The notes below the pieces were generated by a model. It had not been told where the DNA came from. It saw only the letters and a program-made list of their open reading frames with translations, and searched no databases. This document shows positions 34,600 through 43,826 of a DNA stretch of 64,000 bases, piece after piece (position 1 is the stretch's first letter; every line of letters starts with the position of its first letter). Origin of the DNA: Alienimonas sp043951915 (GTDB taxonomy: Bacteria > Planctomycetota > Planctomycetia > Planctomycetales > Planctomycetaceae); NCBI RefSeq assembly GCF_043951915.1, contig NZ_JBINJD010000001.1, positions 26,354 through 90,353 of the forward strand, given 5' to 3'. The translations under genes were made by a program, and so were the position numbers.

Positions 34600-34732
34600 G
34601 TCGAGGGGGTGGGCCAAATCGGGGGGAGGAGGGCCGCCGCATCGGTGAGTCGGCGGCCGTGGGCGGGGGATTGTACCGCACTCGGCGGCTCGAAACACCG
34701 CTTCGCCGGAGAGCCGCCGAAGCGGCGCCGGC

Positions 34733-36094
34733 TCAGTCGGCGACCAGCATCACGACCGGCTCGCCCCGCAGGCTTTCCAGCTTGCCCCAGCGTTCCGCCG
34801 CCGCCCGCAGGCGGCCGCCGGAGGTGCGATGCGTCATCACCACGACCGACACCTCGGCGGGCTCGCCGTCCTCGTCGGCGTCGGCGGACTCGGGCGAGGC
34901 GTGCTGGATGATGCTGGCGAGGCTGATGCCGGACGAGCCGAGAATGTCCGCCAAGTCCGCGAAAACGTGGGGGCGATCCTCCACGCGGAACCGCAGGTAG
35001 AACCGGCTGACGAGTTCGTCCGCGGGCACCGCCCGCAGCTCGCCGGAGGGCGGCACGGACTGGAACGGCGCCCGTCCGGCGGCGATGGCCAGCAGGTCGG
35101 CCAGCGCCGCGGAGGCGGTCGGCTCCCGCCCCGCCCCCGGGCCGGCGAACCAGGCGTCGCCCACCAGGTCGCCGCGGACGGCGACGACGTTCATCGGCCC
35201 GTTGATGTTGGCGACCGCGTCCGTTCGCCGCACCAGCGTCGGACGAACCGACATTTCCAGCCCCCGCTCGGTGCGTTTGGCCACCGCCAACAGCTTCACC
35301 GCACAGCCGAGTTCCTCGGCGAAGGCGAGGTCTTCGGCGGAGAGCACGTCGATGCCGCCGAGGGAGACGTCCCCGAACGTCACCTCCGCTCCGAACGCCA
35401 GCCGGGAGAGGATGACGAGCTTCTGGGCCGCATCGGTGCCGTCCACGTCCATCGACGGATCGGCCTCGGCGTAGCCGCGCTCCTGCGCCTCGGCGAGGGC
35501 GTCCGCGTAGCTGGCGCCGGTGTCCGCCATCCGGGAGAGGAGGAAGTTGCTGGTCCCGTTCAGGATCGCCCGAATCCCGGTGATCCGGTTGGCGGCGAGC
35601 GATTCCGTCAGGCCGGCGACGATCGGCACCCCGCCGGCGACGGCGGCTTCGTAGCGGATCATGCGGCCGCACTCGGCGGCGAGGGCCAGCAGCTCCGGAC
35701 CGCGTTCGCAGATCAGGGCCTTATTGGCGGTCACGACATGCTTGCCGGCCCTGAGCAGATCGCGGCAGAGTTCGAAGGCCCGGGGCACGCCGCCGATCAG
35801 TTCGACGCCGATCGCCACCTCCGGGTCTTCCACGGCCCGTCGCATGTCGTCGTGCAACACGCCGGGGGGCAGGTCGATGCCGCGGTCCTTCGTCAGATCG
35901 CGCACGACCGCGTGCTTGAGGATCAGCGGCGGGCCGGCGGCGAGCGTCTGCGGGTGGCGGAGCAGGCGCTCCGCGACGCCGCCGCCCACGGTGCCCAAAC
36001 CGAACAGGGCGACGCCCATCGGCTCGGCGGTCGGCCCGCCGGGGGCTTTCGACGCCGACGAGGAGGGGGCGGGGACGGCGTCCGGATTCGACAT
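34733..36094 (-). CDS. hom: Homoserine dehydrogenase
   Basis: 453 residues. The NAD(P)-binding GVALFGLGTVGGGVAERLL starts near residue 27. TANKALICERGPEL, RYEAAVAGGVPIV, ILNGTSNFLLSRM and the catalytic-region EAQERGYAEADPSMDVDGTDAAQKLVILS are diagnostic. A C-terminal ACT domain begins near RFYLRFRVEDRPHVFADLADIL. It reduces aspartate semialdehyde to homoserine in threonine/methionine synthesis; the ACT domain suggests feedback control by threonine. Start ATG at 36094; a 16-residue Ser/Ala/Pro leader may be dispensable. It diverges from mqnA. Confidence 0.95.
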   Translation of the reverse strand: MSNPDAVPAPSSSASKAPGGPTAEPMGVALFGLGTVGGGVAERLLRHPQTLAAGPPLILKHAVVRDLTKDRGIDLPPGVLHDDMRRAVEDPEVAIGVELIGGVPRAFELCRDLLRAGKHVVTANKALICERGPELLALAAECGRMIRYEAAVAGGVPIVAGLTESLAANRITGIRAILNGTSNFLLSRMADTGASYADALAEAQERGYAEADPSMDVDGTDAAQKLVILSRLAFGAEVTFGDVSLGGIDVLSAEDLAFAEELGCAVKLLAVAKRTERGLEMSVRPTLVRRTDAVANINGPMNVVAVRGDLVGDAWFAGPGAGREPTASAALADLLAIAAGRAPFQSVPPSGELRAVPADELVSRFYLRFRVEDRPHVFADLADILGSSGISLASIIQHASPESADADEDGEPAEVSVVVMTHRTSGGRLRAAAERWGKLESLRGEPVVMLVAD

Positions 36095-36225
36095 GGGGCG
36101 GGTCGGGAACTTCTTGAGACGGGGCGGGGTGAAGTGGCGGGCGGCCGGACGGTTTCTCCCCTACGTTCCCCGCTTCCACAAGTCCGCCCCGGTTTCGGCC
36201 GGCCGCCCCCGTCCCCGACGAGCCC

Positions 36226-37173
36226 ATGTCCGCGTCCGCCGCCGCCCCGCCGCCGGGTCCGCGGGTGGGCGGGGTGGTCTATCTGAACAGCCGCCCGCTG
36301 ATCGAAGGGCTGCGAAAGGAAGAGGTCCTGGGCGATCGGGTGACGCTGGACCACCCCAGCCGCCTCGCCGACGGCCTCCGCACCGGCGCTTACGACGCGG
36401 CCCTGGTGCCGAGCGTCGCGGCCCTCGGCACCCCCGGGGCGACGATCCTGTCCGACGCCTGCGTCGCCGCCCGCGGCCCGGTGCGGAGCGTGAAGCTGTT
36501 CTTCCGCGTGCCGCCGGGGGAAGTGCGTTCGCTGGCGTTGGACGAAGGCTCCCGCACGAGCGCCGCCCTGTCACGGGTGCTGCTCGCCGAACGGTTCGGC
36601 GTGGAGCCCGCGCTTCTCCCGCTGCCGGTCGCCCGGAGCGGCTCGCCTCGGGCCGCCGCGGACGCCGTCGCCGACACGCCCGCCGACGCCGTGCTGCTGA
36701 TCGGCGACCGGGCGATGGTCGACCCGCCGGACCGGCGCACCGGCCGGCCCTTCGCGGCGGTCTGGGACCTGGGACAGGTCTGGAACGAGTGGACCGGGCT
36801 GCCGTTCGTGTTCGCCGCCTGGGCCGCCCGGCCGAGGTTGGGGGAGACGATGAGCGCTCGGTTGGCACGGCAGTTCTCGGAGAGCCGGGACGCCGGCCTG
36901 AACGACCTGGAGCGGATCGCCGCCGTCGCCGGGCCGCCGTTGGGGCTGACGGCGGCGGACGCGGCCGATTACCTCAGCCGCAACCTGCACTTCACCCTCG
37001 GCCCGGCGGAGCGGGCCGGGCTCAACCTGTACTGCGAACTCTGCGTGCGGAACGGTCTGCTGCCGAAGCAGGCCCGTCCGGCGTACGCTGCCGCCCCGTC
37101 GCCGCGTCCGGTCCGCCTCGCGCCCCCGCCGACCCGCGCCGCCACGCCTGAACCTCTGCGAGTGACTCGATGA
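36226..37173 (+). CDS. mqnA: Chorismate dehydratase MqnA (futalosine pathway)
   Basis: 315 residues. The MqnA/MqnD periplasmic-binding-like fold is marked by VGGVVYLNSRPLIEGL at the N-terminus, YDAALVPSVAALG, SVKLFFRVPPGEVRSLALDEGSRTSAALSRVLL, VLLIGDRAM and VWDLGQVWNEWTGLPFVFAAWAA. The enzyme converts chorismate to 3-enolpyruvylbenzoate, the first step of the futalosine route to menaquinone. The stop overlaps the mqnC start by 4 bases (ATGA). The last 35 residues are Pro/Arg-rich and probably disordered. Confidence 0.93.
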   Translation: MSASAAAPPPGPRVGGVVYLNSRPLIEGLRKEEVLGDRVTLDHPSRLADGLRTGAYDAALVPSVAALGTPGATILSDACVAARGPVRSVKLFFRVPPGEVRSLALDEGSRTSAALSRVLLAERFGVEPALLPLPVARSGSPRAAADAVADTPADAVLLIGDRAMVDPPDRRTGRPFAAVWDLGQVWNEWTGLPFVFAAWAARPRLGETMSARLARQFSESRDAGLNDLERIAAVAGPPLGLTAADAADYLSRNLHFTLGPAERAGLNLYCELCVRNGLLPKQARPAYAAAPSPRPVRLAPPPTRAATPEPLRVTR

Positions 37174-38393
37174 AAACCGTCGCCCCCACGGCCCCCCAAC
37201 GCTTCGAGAAGAGCGTGCGCAACGAGCGTTCGACCGCGGACATTCTCGCGCGAACGCTCGACGGCCAGCGGCTCAGCGACGACGACGCTCTCGCCCTGCT
37301 GCGGTCGCACGACCTGACGGCCCTCGGGACCGCGGCCGACGAAGTGTCGCGGCGGCTGAACCCGGGCCCGTTCCGCACGTTCAACATCGACCGGAACATC
37401 AACTACACGAACGCCTGCACGGCGGTCTGTCACTTCTGCGCCTTCTATCGGAACCCGAAAAGCGACGAAGTCTACGTCCTTCCCCGGGCCAAACTGCTGG
37501 AGAAGATCGAGGAGACGGTCGCCCTCGGCGGGGAGCAAATCCTGCTCCAGGGCGGACTGCACCCGAAGTTCAAGCTGGACTGGTACGAGGAGATGCTGCG
37601 GGACATCAAATCCGCCTTCCCGCAGGTGAACGTCCACGGCTTCAGCCCGCCGGAGATCCATCACTTCACCAAGGTGAACAAGCTCCCGCTGCGGACCGTG
37701 TTGGAGCGGTTGAAGGAGGCGGGGCTCGGCTCGCTGCCGGGCGGGGGGGCGGAGATTCTGGTGGACCGCGTCCGCGACGTGCTGACCCGCGGGAAGGTGA
37801 ACACCGACGACTGGCTGAACGTCTGCCGCATCTGGCACGAACTCGGCGGCGTCGGCTCGGCCACGATGATGTTCGGCCACGTCGAAACCTTGGCCGAGCG
37901 GGTCGAGCACCTTCGCCGCATTCGGGAGTTGCAGGACGAAACCGGCGGGTTCATGGCGTTCATCTGCTGGACGTTCCAGCCGGACCACACCGACCTGTCG
38001 CACATCCCGCCGGCCGGGGCGTTCGAGTACCTCAAGACGCAGGCGGTCGCCCGGCTCTATCTCGATAACGTCCCGCATATCCAATCGAGCTGGGTCACGC
38101 AGGGCGAGAAGACCGGCGGCATGGCCCTCTGGTTTGGGGCCGATGATATGGGCTCGTTGATGATCGAGGAGAACGTCGTTGCCGAGGCCGGCACGGTGCA
38201 CCACCTCACCTTGGAGCAGATGAAGCGCGCGATCCGCGAACGCGGCTACATCCCCCGCCAGCGCAACGTGAAGTACGAACTGATCGACGAATGGGAGGAG
38301 GGTTGGCCGGAGGGCCGCAGCACGCTGCGGCCGCCGGCGCCGCGGGCGGACGACGACGCGGGGACCTCGGGCACTCTCACTGTGCTAAACTGA
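37170..38393 (+). CDS. mqnC: Cyclic dehypoxanthine futalosine synthase MqnC
   Basis: 407 residues. The radical SAM cluster is CTAVCHFC in DRNINYTNACTAVCHFCAFYR (near residue 80). GGEQILLQGGLHP, VHGFSPPEIHHF, SLPGGGAEILVDRVR, TATMMFGHVET-like ATMMFGHVET and IQSSWVTQGEKTG are characteristic of MqnC; the RQRNVKYE end also fits MqnC more than MqnE. It closes dehypoxanthine futalosine to the cyclic form. It is co-translated with mqnA. MqnB, MqnD and MqnE are not in the window. Confidence 0.92.
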   Translation: MKTVAPTAPQRFEKSVRNERSTADILARTLDGQRLSDDDALALLRSHDLTALGTAADEVSRRLNPGPFRTFNIDRNINYTNACTAVCHFCAFYRNPKSDEVYVLPRAKLLEKIEETVALGGEQILLQGGLHPKFKLDWYEEMLRDIKSAFPQVNVHGFSPPEIHHFTKVNKLPLRTVLERLKEAGLGSLPGGGAEILVDRVRDVLTRGKVNTDDWLNVCRIWHELGGVGSATMMFGHVETLAERVEHLRRIRELQDETGGFMAFICWTFQPDHTDLSHIPPAGAFEYLKTQAVARLYLDNVPHIQSSWVTQGEKTGGMALWFGADDMGSLMIEENVVAEAGTVHHLTLEQMKRAIRERGYIPRQRNVKYELIDEWEEGWPEGRSTLRPPAPRADDDAGTSGTLTVLN

Positions 38394-38419
38394 CGGCCCC
38401 TCGTCCGCAGGCCCCTGTC

Positions 38420-39289
38420 ATGCCCGGCCCGTTTCCCGGATTCGACCCGTTTCTTGAGAACGAGTGGGAGGACGTCCATGCGGCGTTGATCGGGGCCGTT
38501 CGTGCGCAGCTCAATGAGCGCCTGCCGCCCGATCTGGTCTGCCGCGCGGAAAAGAGCGTGCAACTCCTCGGCGGCGATCCGGACGGCGGGCCGCGCTGGG
38601 TCCGACCCGATGATTTCGTCGCGGTCGCCAGTCCGTCCGGCAGTGCGGAAGGCTCCGCGGGTTCCGCCGTGCTCGCGCAGTCCGAGACGTATACCGTCGC
38701 CCCAGAGACGCAGGTTCACAAGTGGCTCGAAGTCCGCGACGTCGGCGGGAACGAGGTCGTCACCACAATCGAACTGCTGAGTCCGGCGAACAAAACGGGG
38801 CGGGAGCGGGAGCGGTTTCGGGAGAAGCAACGGGACCTCGTCGAGGCGGGCGTCTCGCTGGTGGAGATCGACCTCCTCCGACGCGGGCTGTGGGCGCTCT
38901 ACCCGGCGGAGGACGCCGTGCCGGAGGCGTATCGGGAGCCCTACCGGCTATGCAGCACGGAGGTTCAGTTCGGCAAGCCGCGGTCGACGTTCACCCGCGT
39001 CCGTCTCCGCGAACCATTGCCGGCGATCCCGGTCCCGCTGCGGGCGGACGAAGAGCCGGTCGCGCTCGAACTGCAACCGCTGATCGATCGCGTCTGGGGG
39101 GAGGGTCGGTACGGCAACCATTACCGCGGCGACGCGCCGCCGTTCCCCCCCGAGGACGCCGCCTGGGTGGCGGAGCGGGTGCGGGAGTGGGGCGAACGGG
39201 CCGGTTCAGCGGGTCCGTCGGGTGCGAAGGAGCCGGAAAAGGCGGCGCCCGATCGGCCGCCGCCGACCGGCTCACCGCGGGCGGGCTAG
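38420..39289 (+). CDS. DUF4058 family protein
   Basis: 289 residues from the ATG at 38420. The N-terminus MPGPFPGFDPFLENEWEDVH and the central block WLEVRDVGGNEVVTTIELLSPANKTGRERERFREKQRDLVEAGVSLVEIDLLRRG are hallmarks of DUF4058, found in cyanobacteria and planctomycetes. The E-x-R, I-E-L-L-S-P-x-N-K and E-I-D-L-L-R pattern resembles PD-(D/E)XK nuclease cores such as Uma2, but that is inference. The tail is charged and disordered. It stands 26 bases after mqnC, and so could share its transcript. Confidence 0.85.
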   Translation: MPGPFPGFDPFLENEWEDVHAALIGAVRAQLNERLPPDLVCRAEKSVQLLGGDPDGGPRWVRPDDFVAVASPSGSAEGSAGSAVLAQSETYTVAPETQVHKWLEVRDVGGNEVVTTIELLSPANKTGRERERFREKQRDLVEAGVSLVEIDLLRRGLWALYPAEDAVPEAYREPYRLCSTEVQFGKPRSTFTRVRLREPLPAIPVPLRADEEPVALELQPLIDRVWGEGRYGNHYRGDAPPFPPEDAAWVAERVREWGERAGSAGPSGAKEPEKAAPDRPPPTGSPRAG

Positions 39290-39337
39290 GGTGACGAACC
39301 GCCCGCTCGTCGAAGCTCCGTCGTCCGCGTTCGCCGC

Positions 39338-40135
39338 ATGATCTCCGTCCGTGACCTCTCGAAGAGCTTCGACGTCCTCTCCGGCGGCCGCGTCGTCGCG
39401 TTGGAGGGGGTGAGCTTCGAGGTACGGCCGGGTGAGATCTTCGGCCTGCTCGGTCCGAACGGGGCGGGGAAGAGCACCTGCCTGCGGATTCTCTCCACTG
39501 TGCTCCAGCCGACCGGCGGCTCGGCCACCGTCGCCGGCTACGACGTGCTCCGCGATCCGGCGGAGGTGCGGCGGTCGATCGGCTTCCTCTCCAACAACAC
39601 CGGCCTCTACGACCGGATGACGGCCTGGGAGCTGGTCGAATACTTCGGTCGCCTGCACGGCCTGGAGGGCAACGCATTGGAGCGACGGATGACGGAGGTT
39701 TTCGAAACCCTCCGCATGACCGACTTCAGCGACTCGCTCTGCTCCCGCATGAGCACCGGCCAGCGGCAGAAGGTCTCGATCGCTCGCGCCCTGGTGCACG
39801 ACCCGCCGGCGCTGATCTTCGACGAACCGACCGCCGGGCTGGACGTGCTCGTCGCCCGGGCGGTGCTGAACACCGTGGCCGCCCTGCGGGACGCCGGGAA
39901 GTGCATCATTTTCTCCACCCACATCATGAGGGAGGTGGAAAAGCTCTGCGATCGGGTCGCCGTGATTCACCGCGGCCGCATTCTCGATCAGGGCCCGCTG
40001 CCGGAGTTGGCCGCCCGACATGACGAACCGGACACCGAAGAGCTGTTCTTCAAGCTGATTGAAGAAGAGGAGGAGGCGGAGTTCGCCGGTCTCTCGAAGA
40101 GGCCGGCTCACGAGCCCCGCCCGCTCGCCGTTTGA
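39338..40135 (+). CDS. ABC transporter ATP-binding protein (NatA-like)
   Basis: 265 residues. The nucleotide-binding motifs are complete: Walker A LLGPNGAGKSTCL (near residue 43), signature MSTGQRQKVSIARAL (LSGGQ position STGQR), Walker B ALIFDEPTAGLD and switch His FSTHIMREVEKL. Its closest style is NatA of ABC-2 exporters. The gene precedes its permease partner by 23 bases, so the two form one exporter. The C-terminal 30 residues are acidic. Confidence 0.93.
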   Translation: MISVRDLSKSFDVLSGGRVVALEGVSFEVRPGEIFGLLGPNGAGKSTCLRILSTVLQPTGGSATVAGYDVLRDPAEVRRSIGFLSNNTGLYDRMTAWELVEYFGRLHGLEGNALERRMTEVFETLRMTDFSDSLCSRMSTGQRQKVSIARALVHDPPALIFDEPTAGLDVLVARAVLNTVAALRDAGKCIIFSTHIMREVEKLCDRVAVIHRGRILDQGPLPELAARHDEPDTEELFFKLIEEEEEAEFAGLSKRPAHEPRPLAV

Positions 40136-40158
40136 CCTGAACCCGAATCTCCCGGTCG

Positions 40159-42558
40159 ATGACCTGGCGCAATACGAAACTGCTGTTCCTCCGGGAGGTG
40201 CGGGACCAGCTGCGCGATCGCCGCACGCTGTTCATGGTGGCGGTGCTCCCGGTGCTGCTCTATCCGGCCCTCGGGCTGGGAATGGTGCAGATGACGGTGC
40301 TTTTCCGCGAAGCCCCGCAGACGGTGGTGGTCCTCGGGGCGGAGTACCTGCCCGGGCCGGCGTTGATCGAGGAGGAACGCTTCGCCGCCGCGTGGTTCGA
40401 CGATCCGGCCGCGGCGGACAAGGTGCGCGTCGTGACCGCGGCCGGACCGGCCGCGGGGACGGAGGAGGGCGCCGCCCTGCTGGACGCCGCCGAGGAGGTG
40501 CGGGCCGCCCACGAGCGGGCGACGCAGGCCGCGGAGGACCTCGAAGCCGCCCTCGCCGCCGGGGACGAGCGAAGGGCCCGGTCCCTGCGGGAACGGCTGC
40601 GAATCGCGGAGGCCAGCCGGGCGACCCGGTTTTCGGAGAGCGGCATCCAGACGCTGTTGCTCGTGCCGAAGTCGCTGGACGACCAAATCAAGGCCCTCAG
40701 CCGGCGCCTCACCGAGCGGGACGCCCCGCCGGAGCAGGCCGCGGGGCCGCTGCCGCGGCCGGTCGTGCTCCATGAAGACGCTGACGAACGGAGCCGGCTT
40801 GCCTACGGGCGGGTCGCCGGCGTGCTGCGGAACTGGGAGCGTGCGGTGCTGCGGGACCGGCTCGCCGAAGCCGGCCTGCCGGCCGATCTGCCGGCGCCGG
40901 TCGCCCCGCGGGGGCTCTCGCTCAGTCAGCCGGAGGAGCGGGCTGCCGGCGTGTGGAGCAAGCTGTTCCCGGCGCTGGTCGTGCTGATGACGATCAGCGG
41001 GGCGTTCTACCCCGCCGTCGATATGGCCGCCGGGGAGAAGGAACGCGGCACGATGGAAACCCTGCTGATCTGCCCGGCGAGCCGCGGGGAGATCGTCTGC
41101 GGAAAATTCCTCGCTGTGCTGACGTTCAGCCTGTGCACGGCAGGGCTCAACCTGTTCAGCGCCGGGCTGACGGGCGGGTACGTCGCCTCGCTGGCCGGGC
41201 CGGGAATGGCGGCGAACCTCGACGGCCTCGCCCCGCCGGCCCCGGCGGCGCTGGCCTGGGTCGGCCTGCTGATGGTCCCGCTGGCGGCGTTCTACTCCGC
41301 CCTCTGCCTGGCCCTGGCGACGTTCGCCAAGTCGAACAAGGAGGGGCAGTACTACCTCTACCCGATCCTGATGGTCTCCGTCGGGCTGACGGTGTTCTGC
41401 CTCAGCCCGCTGGTGGAGCTCACGCCGCTGTACGCCGTGCTGCCGGTGGTGAACGTCTCGCTGTTGCTCAAATCGCTCTTGGCCCCCGGCACGGCAGCCG
41501 CGGCGCTGCCGTACGTGCCGGTCGTGCTGCTCTCCAGCGTCGGCTACGCCGGCATGGCGCTGTGGTGGGCGGTCGAACAATTCAAGCGGGAGGACGTGCT
41601 GTTCCGGGAGGCTGAGCAGTTCAACGTGAAGGACTGGATCGCCCACCTGCTCCGCGAGAAAGAGCCGACGCCGACCTTCGGCGAGGCGGCCTTCGCCTTC
41701 GTGACCGTCCTCTTGTTGCAGTTCGCCATGATGGGCCCGATGCAGCGAGCTCTGGAGGCGGCCCCGCCGGGAACCGAGGGCGTGACCGCATTCCGGTTGG
41801 TCGTGATCCAGCAGCTCGTCACGGTCGCGTTCCCCGTGTTGGCGATGGGCGTGCTGCTGACGGCCAGCGTGCGGCGGACGTTCCGGTTCCGTCTGCCCAA
41901 CCTCAAGCTGACGGCCGTCGCCGCCGCGTTGGCGTTCTGCCTGCAACCGCTGATCGGCGTGCTGACGCACTGGCTGACCGGCCGGTTCTTCCCCGAACCC
42001 CCGGCCGGCTACGCGGAGTTCGGCGCCACGATGGCCACCGTTCCGCTGCCGCTGGCCTTCCTGGCGGCGGCGATCGCCCCAGCGGTTTGCGAGGAACTGG
42101 CGTTCCGCGGGTTCCTGCTCAGCGGCTTCGCCCGGGCCCGGCGGCCGTGGTTGGCGGTGGGCCTCAGCGCCCTCGCCTTCGGCGTGGTGCACCTCGTGCC
42201 GCAACAGGTGTTCGCGGCGACGCTGGCCGGGCTGGTACTGGGCACGATTGCCTGGAAGGGCCGCAGCCTGTGGCCCTGCATCCTGTTCCACCTGATCTTC
42301 AACGGACAGCAGGTCCTGCTCGGCCGAGCGGAGGGAGGCGAGTTCGGCGCCCTCGGGAAGGGCGCGCACCGCCTGCTGTTCGACGCCGACGGCTACCGCC
42401 CCGTCGTGCTGGCCCTCTGCGGGGCCGGGACGGTCGCGCTGCTCATCTGGTTGTCCCGCTTCCGGCGGGAGGACGAACCGGCCGCGGACCGCCCGGCGAC
42501 CGCTGAGTCCGCGGGGCGCTCCGCCGTGTTGAGTTCGACCGCCGCCGTGGTCGCGTGA
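40159..42558 (+). CDS. Fused ABC-2 permease and CPBP (CAAX-type) intramembrane protease
   Basis: 799 residues. Residues 1-500 form a NatB/ABC-2 permease: an N-terminal helix FMVAVLPVLLYPALGLGM, a large extracytoplasmic loop (about 45-270), then LFPALVVLMTISGAFYPAVDMAAGEKERGTMETLL and further helices. Residues about 510-780 are a CPBP/Abi protease: AIAPAVCEELAFRGFLLSGF with the Glu-Glu-x3-Arg motif, ALAFGVVHLVPQQVF with a catalytic His, and FHLIFNGQQV with the third-motif His and Asn. The protease residues are intact. The stop overlaps the next gene's GTG by 4 bases. It may export and process a peptide or lipoprotein; this is inference. Confidence 0.88.
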   Translation: MTWRNTKLLFLREVRDQLRDRRTLFMVAVLPVLLYPALGLGMVQMTVLFREAPQTVVVLGAEYLPGPALIEEERFAAAWFDDPAAADKVRVVTAAGPAAGTEEGAALLDAAEEVRAAHERATQAAEDLEAALAAGDERRARSLRERLRIAEASRATRFSESGIQTLLLVPKSLDDQIKALSRRLTERDAPPEQAAGPLPRPVVLHEDADERSRLAYGRVAGVLRNWERAVLRDRLAEAGLPADLPAPVAPRGLSLSQPEERAAGVWSKLFPALVVLMTISGAFYPAVDMAAGEKERGTMETLLICPASRGEIVCGKFLAVLTFSLCTAGLNLFSAGLTGGYVASLAGPGMAANLDGLAPPAPAALAWVGLLMVPLAAFYSALCLALATFAKSNKEGQYYLYPILMVSVGLTVFCLSPLVELTPLYAVLPVVNVSLLLKSLLAPGTAAAALPYVPVVLLSSVGYAGMALWWAVEQFKREDVLFREAEQFNVKDWIAHLLREKEPTPTFGEAAFAFVTVLLLQFAMMGPMQRALEAAPPGTEGVTAFRLVVIQQLVTVAFPVLAMGVLLTASVRRTFRFRLPNLKLTAVAAALAFCLQPLIGVLTHWLTGRFFPEPPAGYAEFGATMATVPLPLAFLAAAIAPAVCEELAFRGFLLSGFARARRPWLAVGLSALAFGVVHLVPQQVFAATLAGLVLGTIAWKGRSLWPCILFHLIFNGQQVLLGRAEGGEFGALGKGAHRLLFDADGYRPVVLALCGAGTVALLIWLSRFRREDEPAADRPATAESAGRSAVLSSTAAVVA

Positions 42559-43796
42559 GCGAACCCGCCGCCCCGCCGTCCGCCCTCACCGCCCGCTGGG
42601 TGGCGCCGATTGACGTCCCGCCGATTGCCGGCGGGACGGTCGAACTGACGCCGGACGGTCGCGTCGCCGCCGTCCACGACCGGCCGGACGCCCGCTCCGG
42701 GGCGGAGGACCTGGGCGACGTCGCGCTGCTGCCGGGGTTCGTGAACTGCCACACGCACCTGGAATTCAGCGACTTCGCCGCCCCCATCCCCGCGGCGGGA
42801 GCCTTTGCCGACTGGATCGCCGCCACGGTCGCCGCCCGTCGGGAGCGGCCCGGCGACCGCATGGACCGGGTGAACCGCGGATTGGCGGAGAGCCTCGCCG
42901 CGGGGGTGACGACGGTCGGGGAGATCGCCACCGGCGCCCCCGAGGCCGACGGGTGGAACGCCGCCCGCCTCCCCCCGCCGCACGCCCGGCCGGCGCTGGT
43001 CGCCTTCGGCGAACTGATCGCCCCCCGCGATCCCGTCGCCGCCCTGGACGCGGCCCGGGCCTTCCTGCAATCAGACGGCGATCCGCCCGATCTGATCCGC
43101 GGCCTCAGTCCGCATGCGCCGTACTCGGTGCACCCGGCCGTACCGACGCTGCTGGCCGCCTGTCCCGACACGGCCGCGGCGCCGTGGGCCGTTCATCTGC
43201 TGGAGACCTCGGAAGAAATCGACCTGTTGGCCAAGGGCCAAGGCCCGTTAGCGGCGGCGATGGAACGATTGGGGGCGACCCGGAGCGACTTCGGGGCGAA
43301 CCGCCTGCGGCGGGACTATCTCGAACCGCTCGCCACGGCGGCCCGGGGGCTGATCGTGCACGGCAATCGGCTGACGCCGGCCGACCTCGACTGGCTCGCC
43401 GCCCCGGAGCGCCGGCATCTCAGCGTGATCTACTGCCCGCGGACGCACGCCCACTTCGGGCGCCCGCCGCACCCCTGGCTCGCCCTGCGGGAGGCCGGCG
43501 TGCGGGTCGCGCTCGGCACCGACGGCCGCGGCTCGAACCCGGACCTGTCGATCCTCGGCGAACTCCGGTTCCTGCACGCCCAATTTCCGAAGGTTCCCCC
43601 CGCCGACCTGCTCGCCCTGGGAACCCGCTGCGGGGCGGAGGCGTTGGGGGTCGGCGGCGGACGCCTGCGGGGCGGCGAACCGGCCGACCTGTGCGCCGTC
43701 CGTCCCGACGGGGCGAGCGGCGATCCCGCGGCGGACCTCCTGCATTCCGGCAGCCGCGTCGTCGCCGTGTGGCGGGCGGGGCGGCGGGTCGTCTGA
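42555..43796 (+). CDS. Amidohydrolase, candidate aminofutalosine deaminase
   Basis: 413 residues from a GTG at 42555. Metal and catalytic motifs are GFVNCHTHLEFSD (HxH), a Glu/His in AVHLLETSEEIDLL, GLIVHGNRL, and GTDGRGSNPDLSILGELRFLH (Asp). YCPRTHAHFGRPPHPWLALREAGVRVALGTDG is the pattern of SAH/aminofutalosine-type deaminases in the chlorohydrolase clade. As mqnA and mqnC lie 4 kb upstream on the same strand, aminofutalosine deaminase, which makes futalosine, is attractive, but other purine or triazine substrates fit too. It overlaps the ABC-CPBP gene by 4 bases. Confidence 0.78.
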   Translation: MSEPAAPPSALTARWVAPIDVPPIAGGTVELTPDGRVAAVHDRPDARSGAEDLGDVALLPGFVNCHTHLEFSDFAAPIPAAGAFADWIAATVAARRERPGDRMDRVNRGLAESLAAGVTTVGEIATGAPEADGWNAARLPPPHARPALVAFGELIAPRDPVAALDAARAFLQSDGDPPDLIRGLSPHAPYSVHPAVPTLLAACPDTAAAPWAVHLLETSEEIDLLAKGQGPLAAAMERLGATRSDFGANRLRRDYLEPLATAARGLIVHGNRLTPADLDWLAAPERRHLSVIYCPRTHAHFGRPPHPWLALREAGVRVALGTDGRGSNPDLSILGELRFLHAQFPKVPPADLLALGTRCGAEALGVGGGRLRGGEPADLCAVRPDGASGDPAADLLHSGSRVVAVWRAGRRVV

Positions 43797-43826
43797 GCGA
43801 CGGCGCGATGGAGGCAAGCCGCGTCG

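Noticed and set aside
32609..34681. The long minus-strand extension upstream of the 179-residue gene
   Set aside because: It runs antisense through the PaaK-like ligase and into the metal-binding lipoprotein gene; the real start is the ATG at 32608.
37170..38393. MqnE (aminofutalosine synthase) as the identity of the radical SAM gene
   Set aside because: The blocks LLQGGLHP, VHGFSPPEI, IQSSWVTQG and the C-terminal RQRN fit MqnC better.
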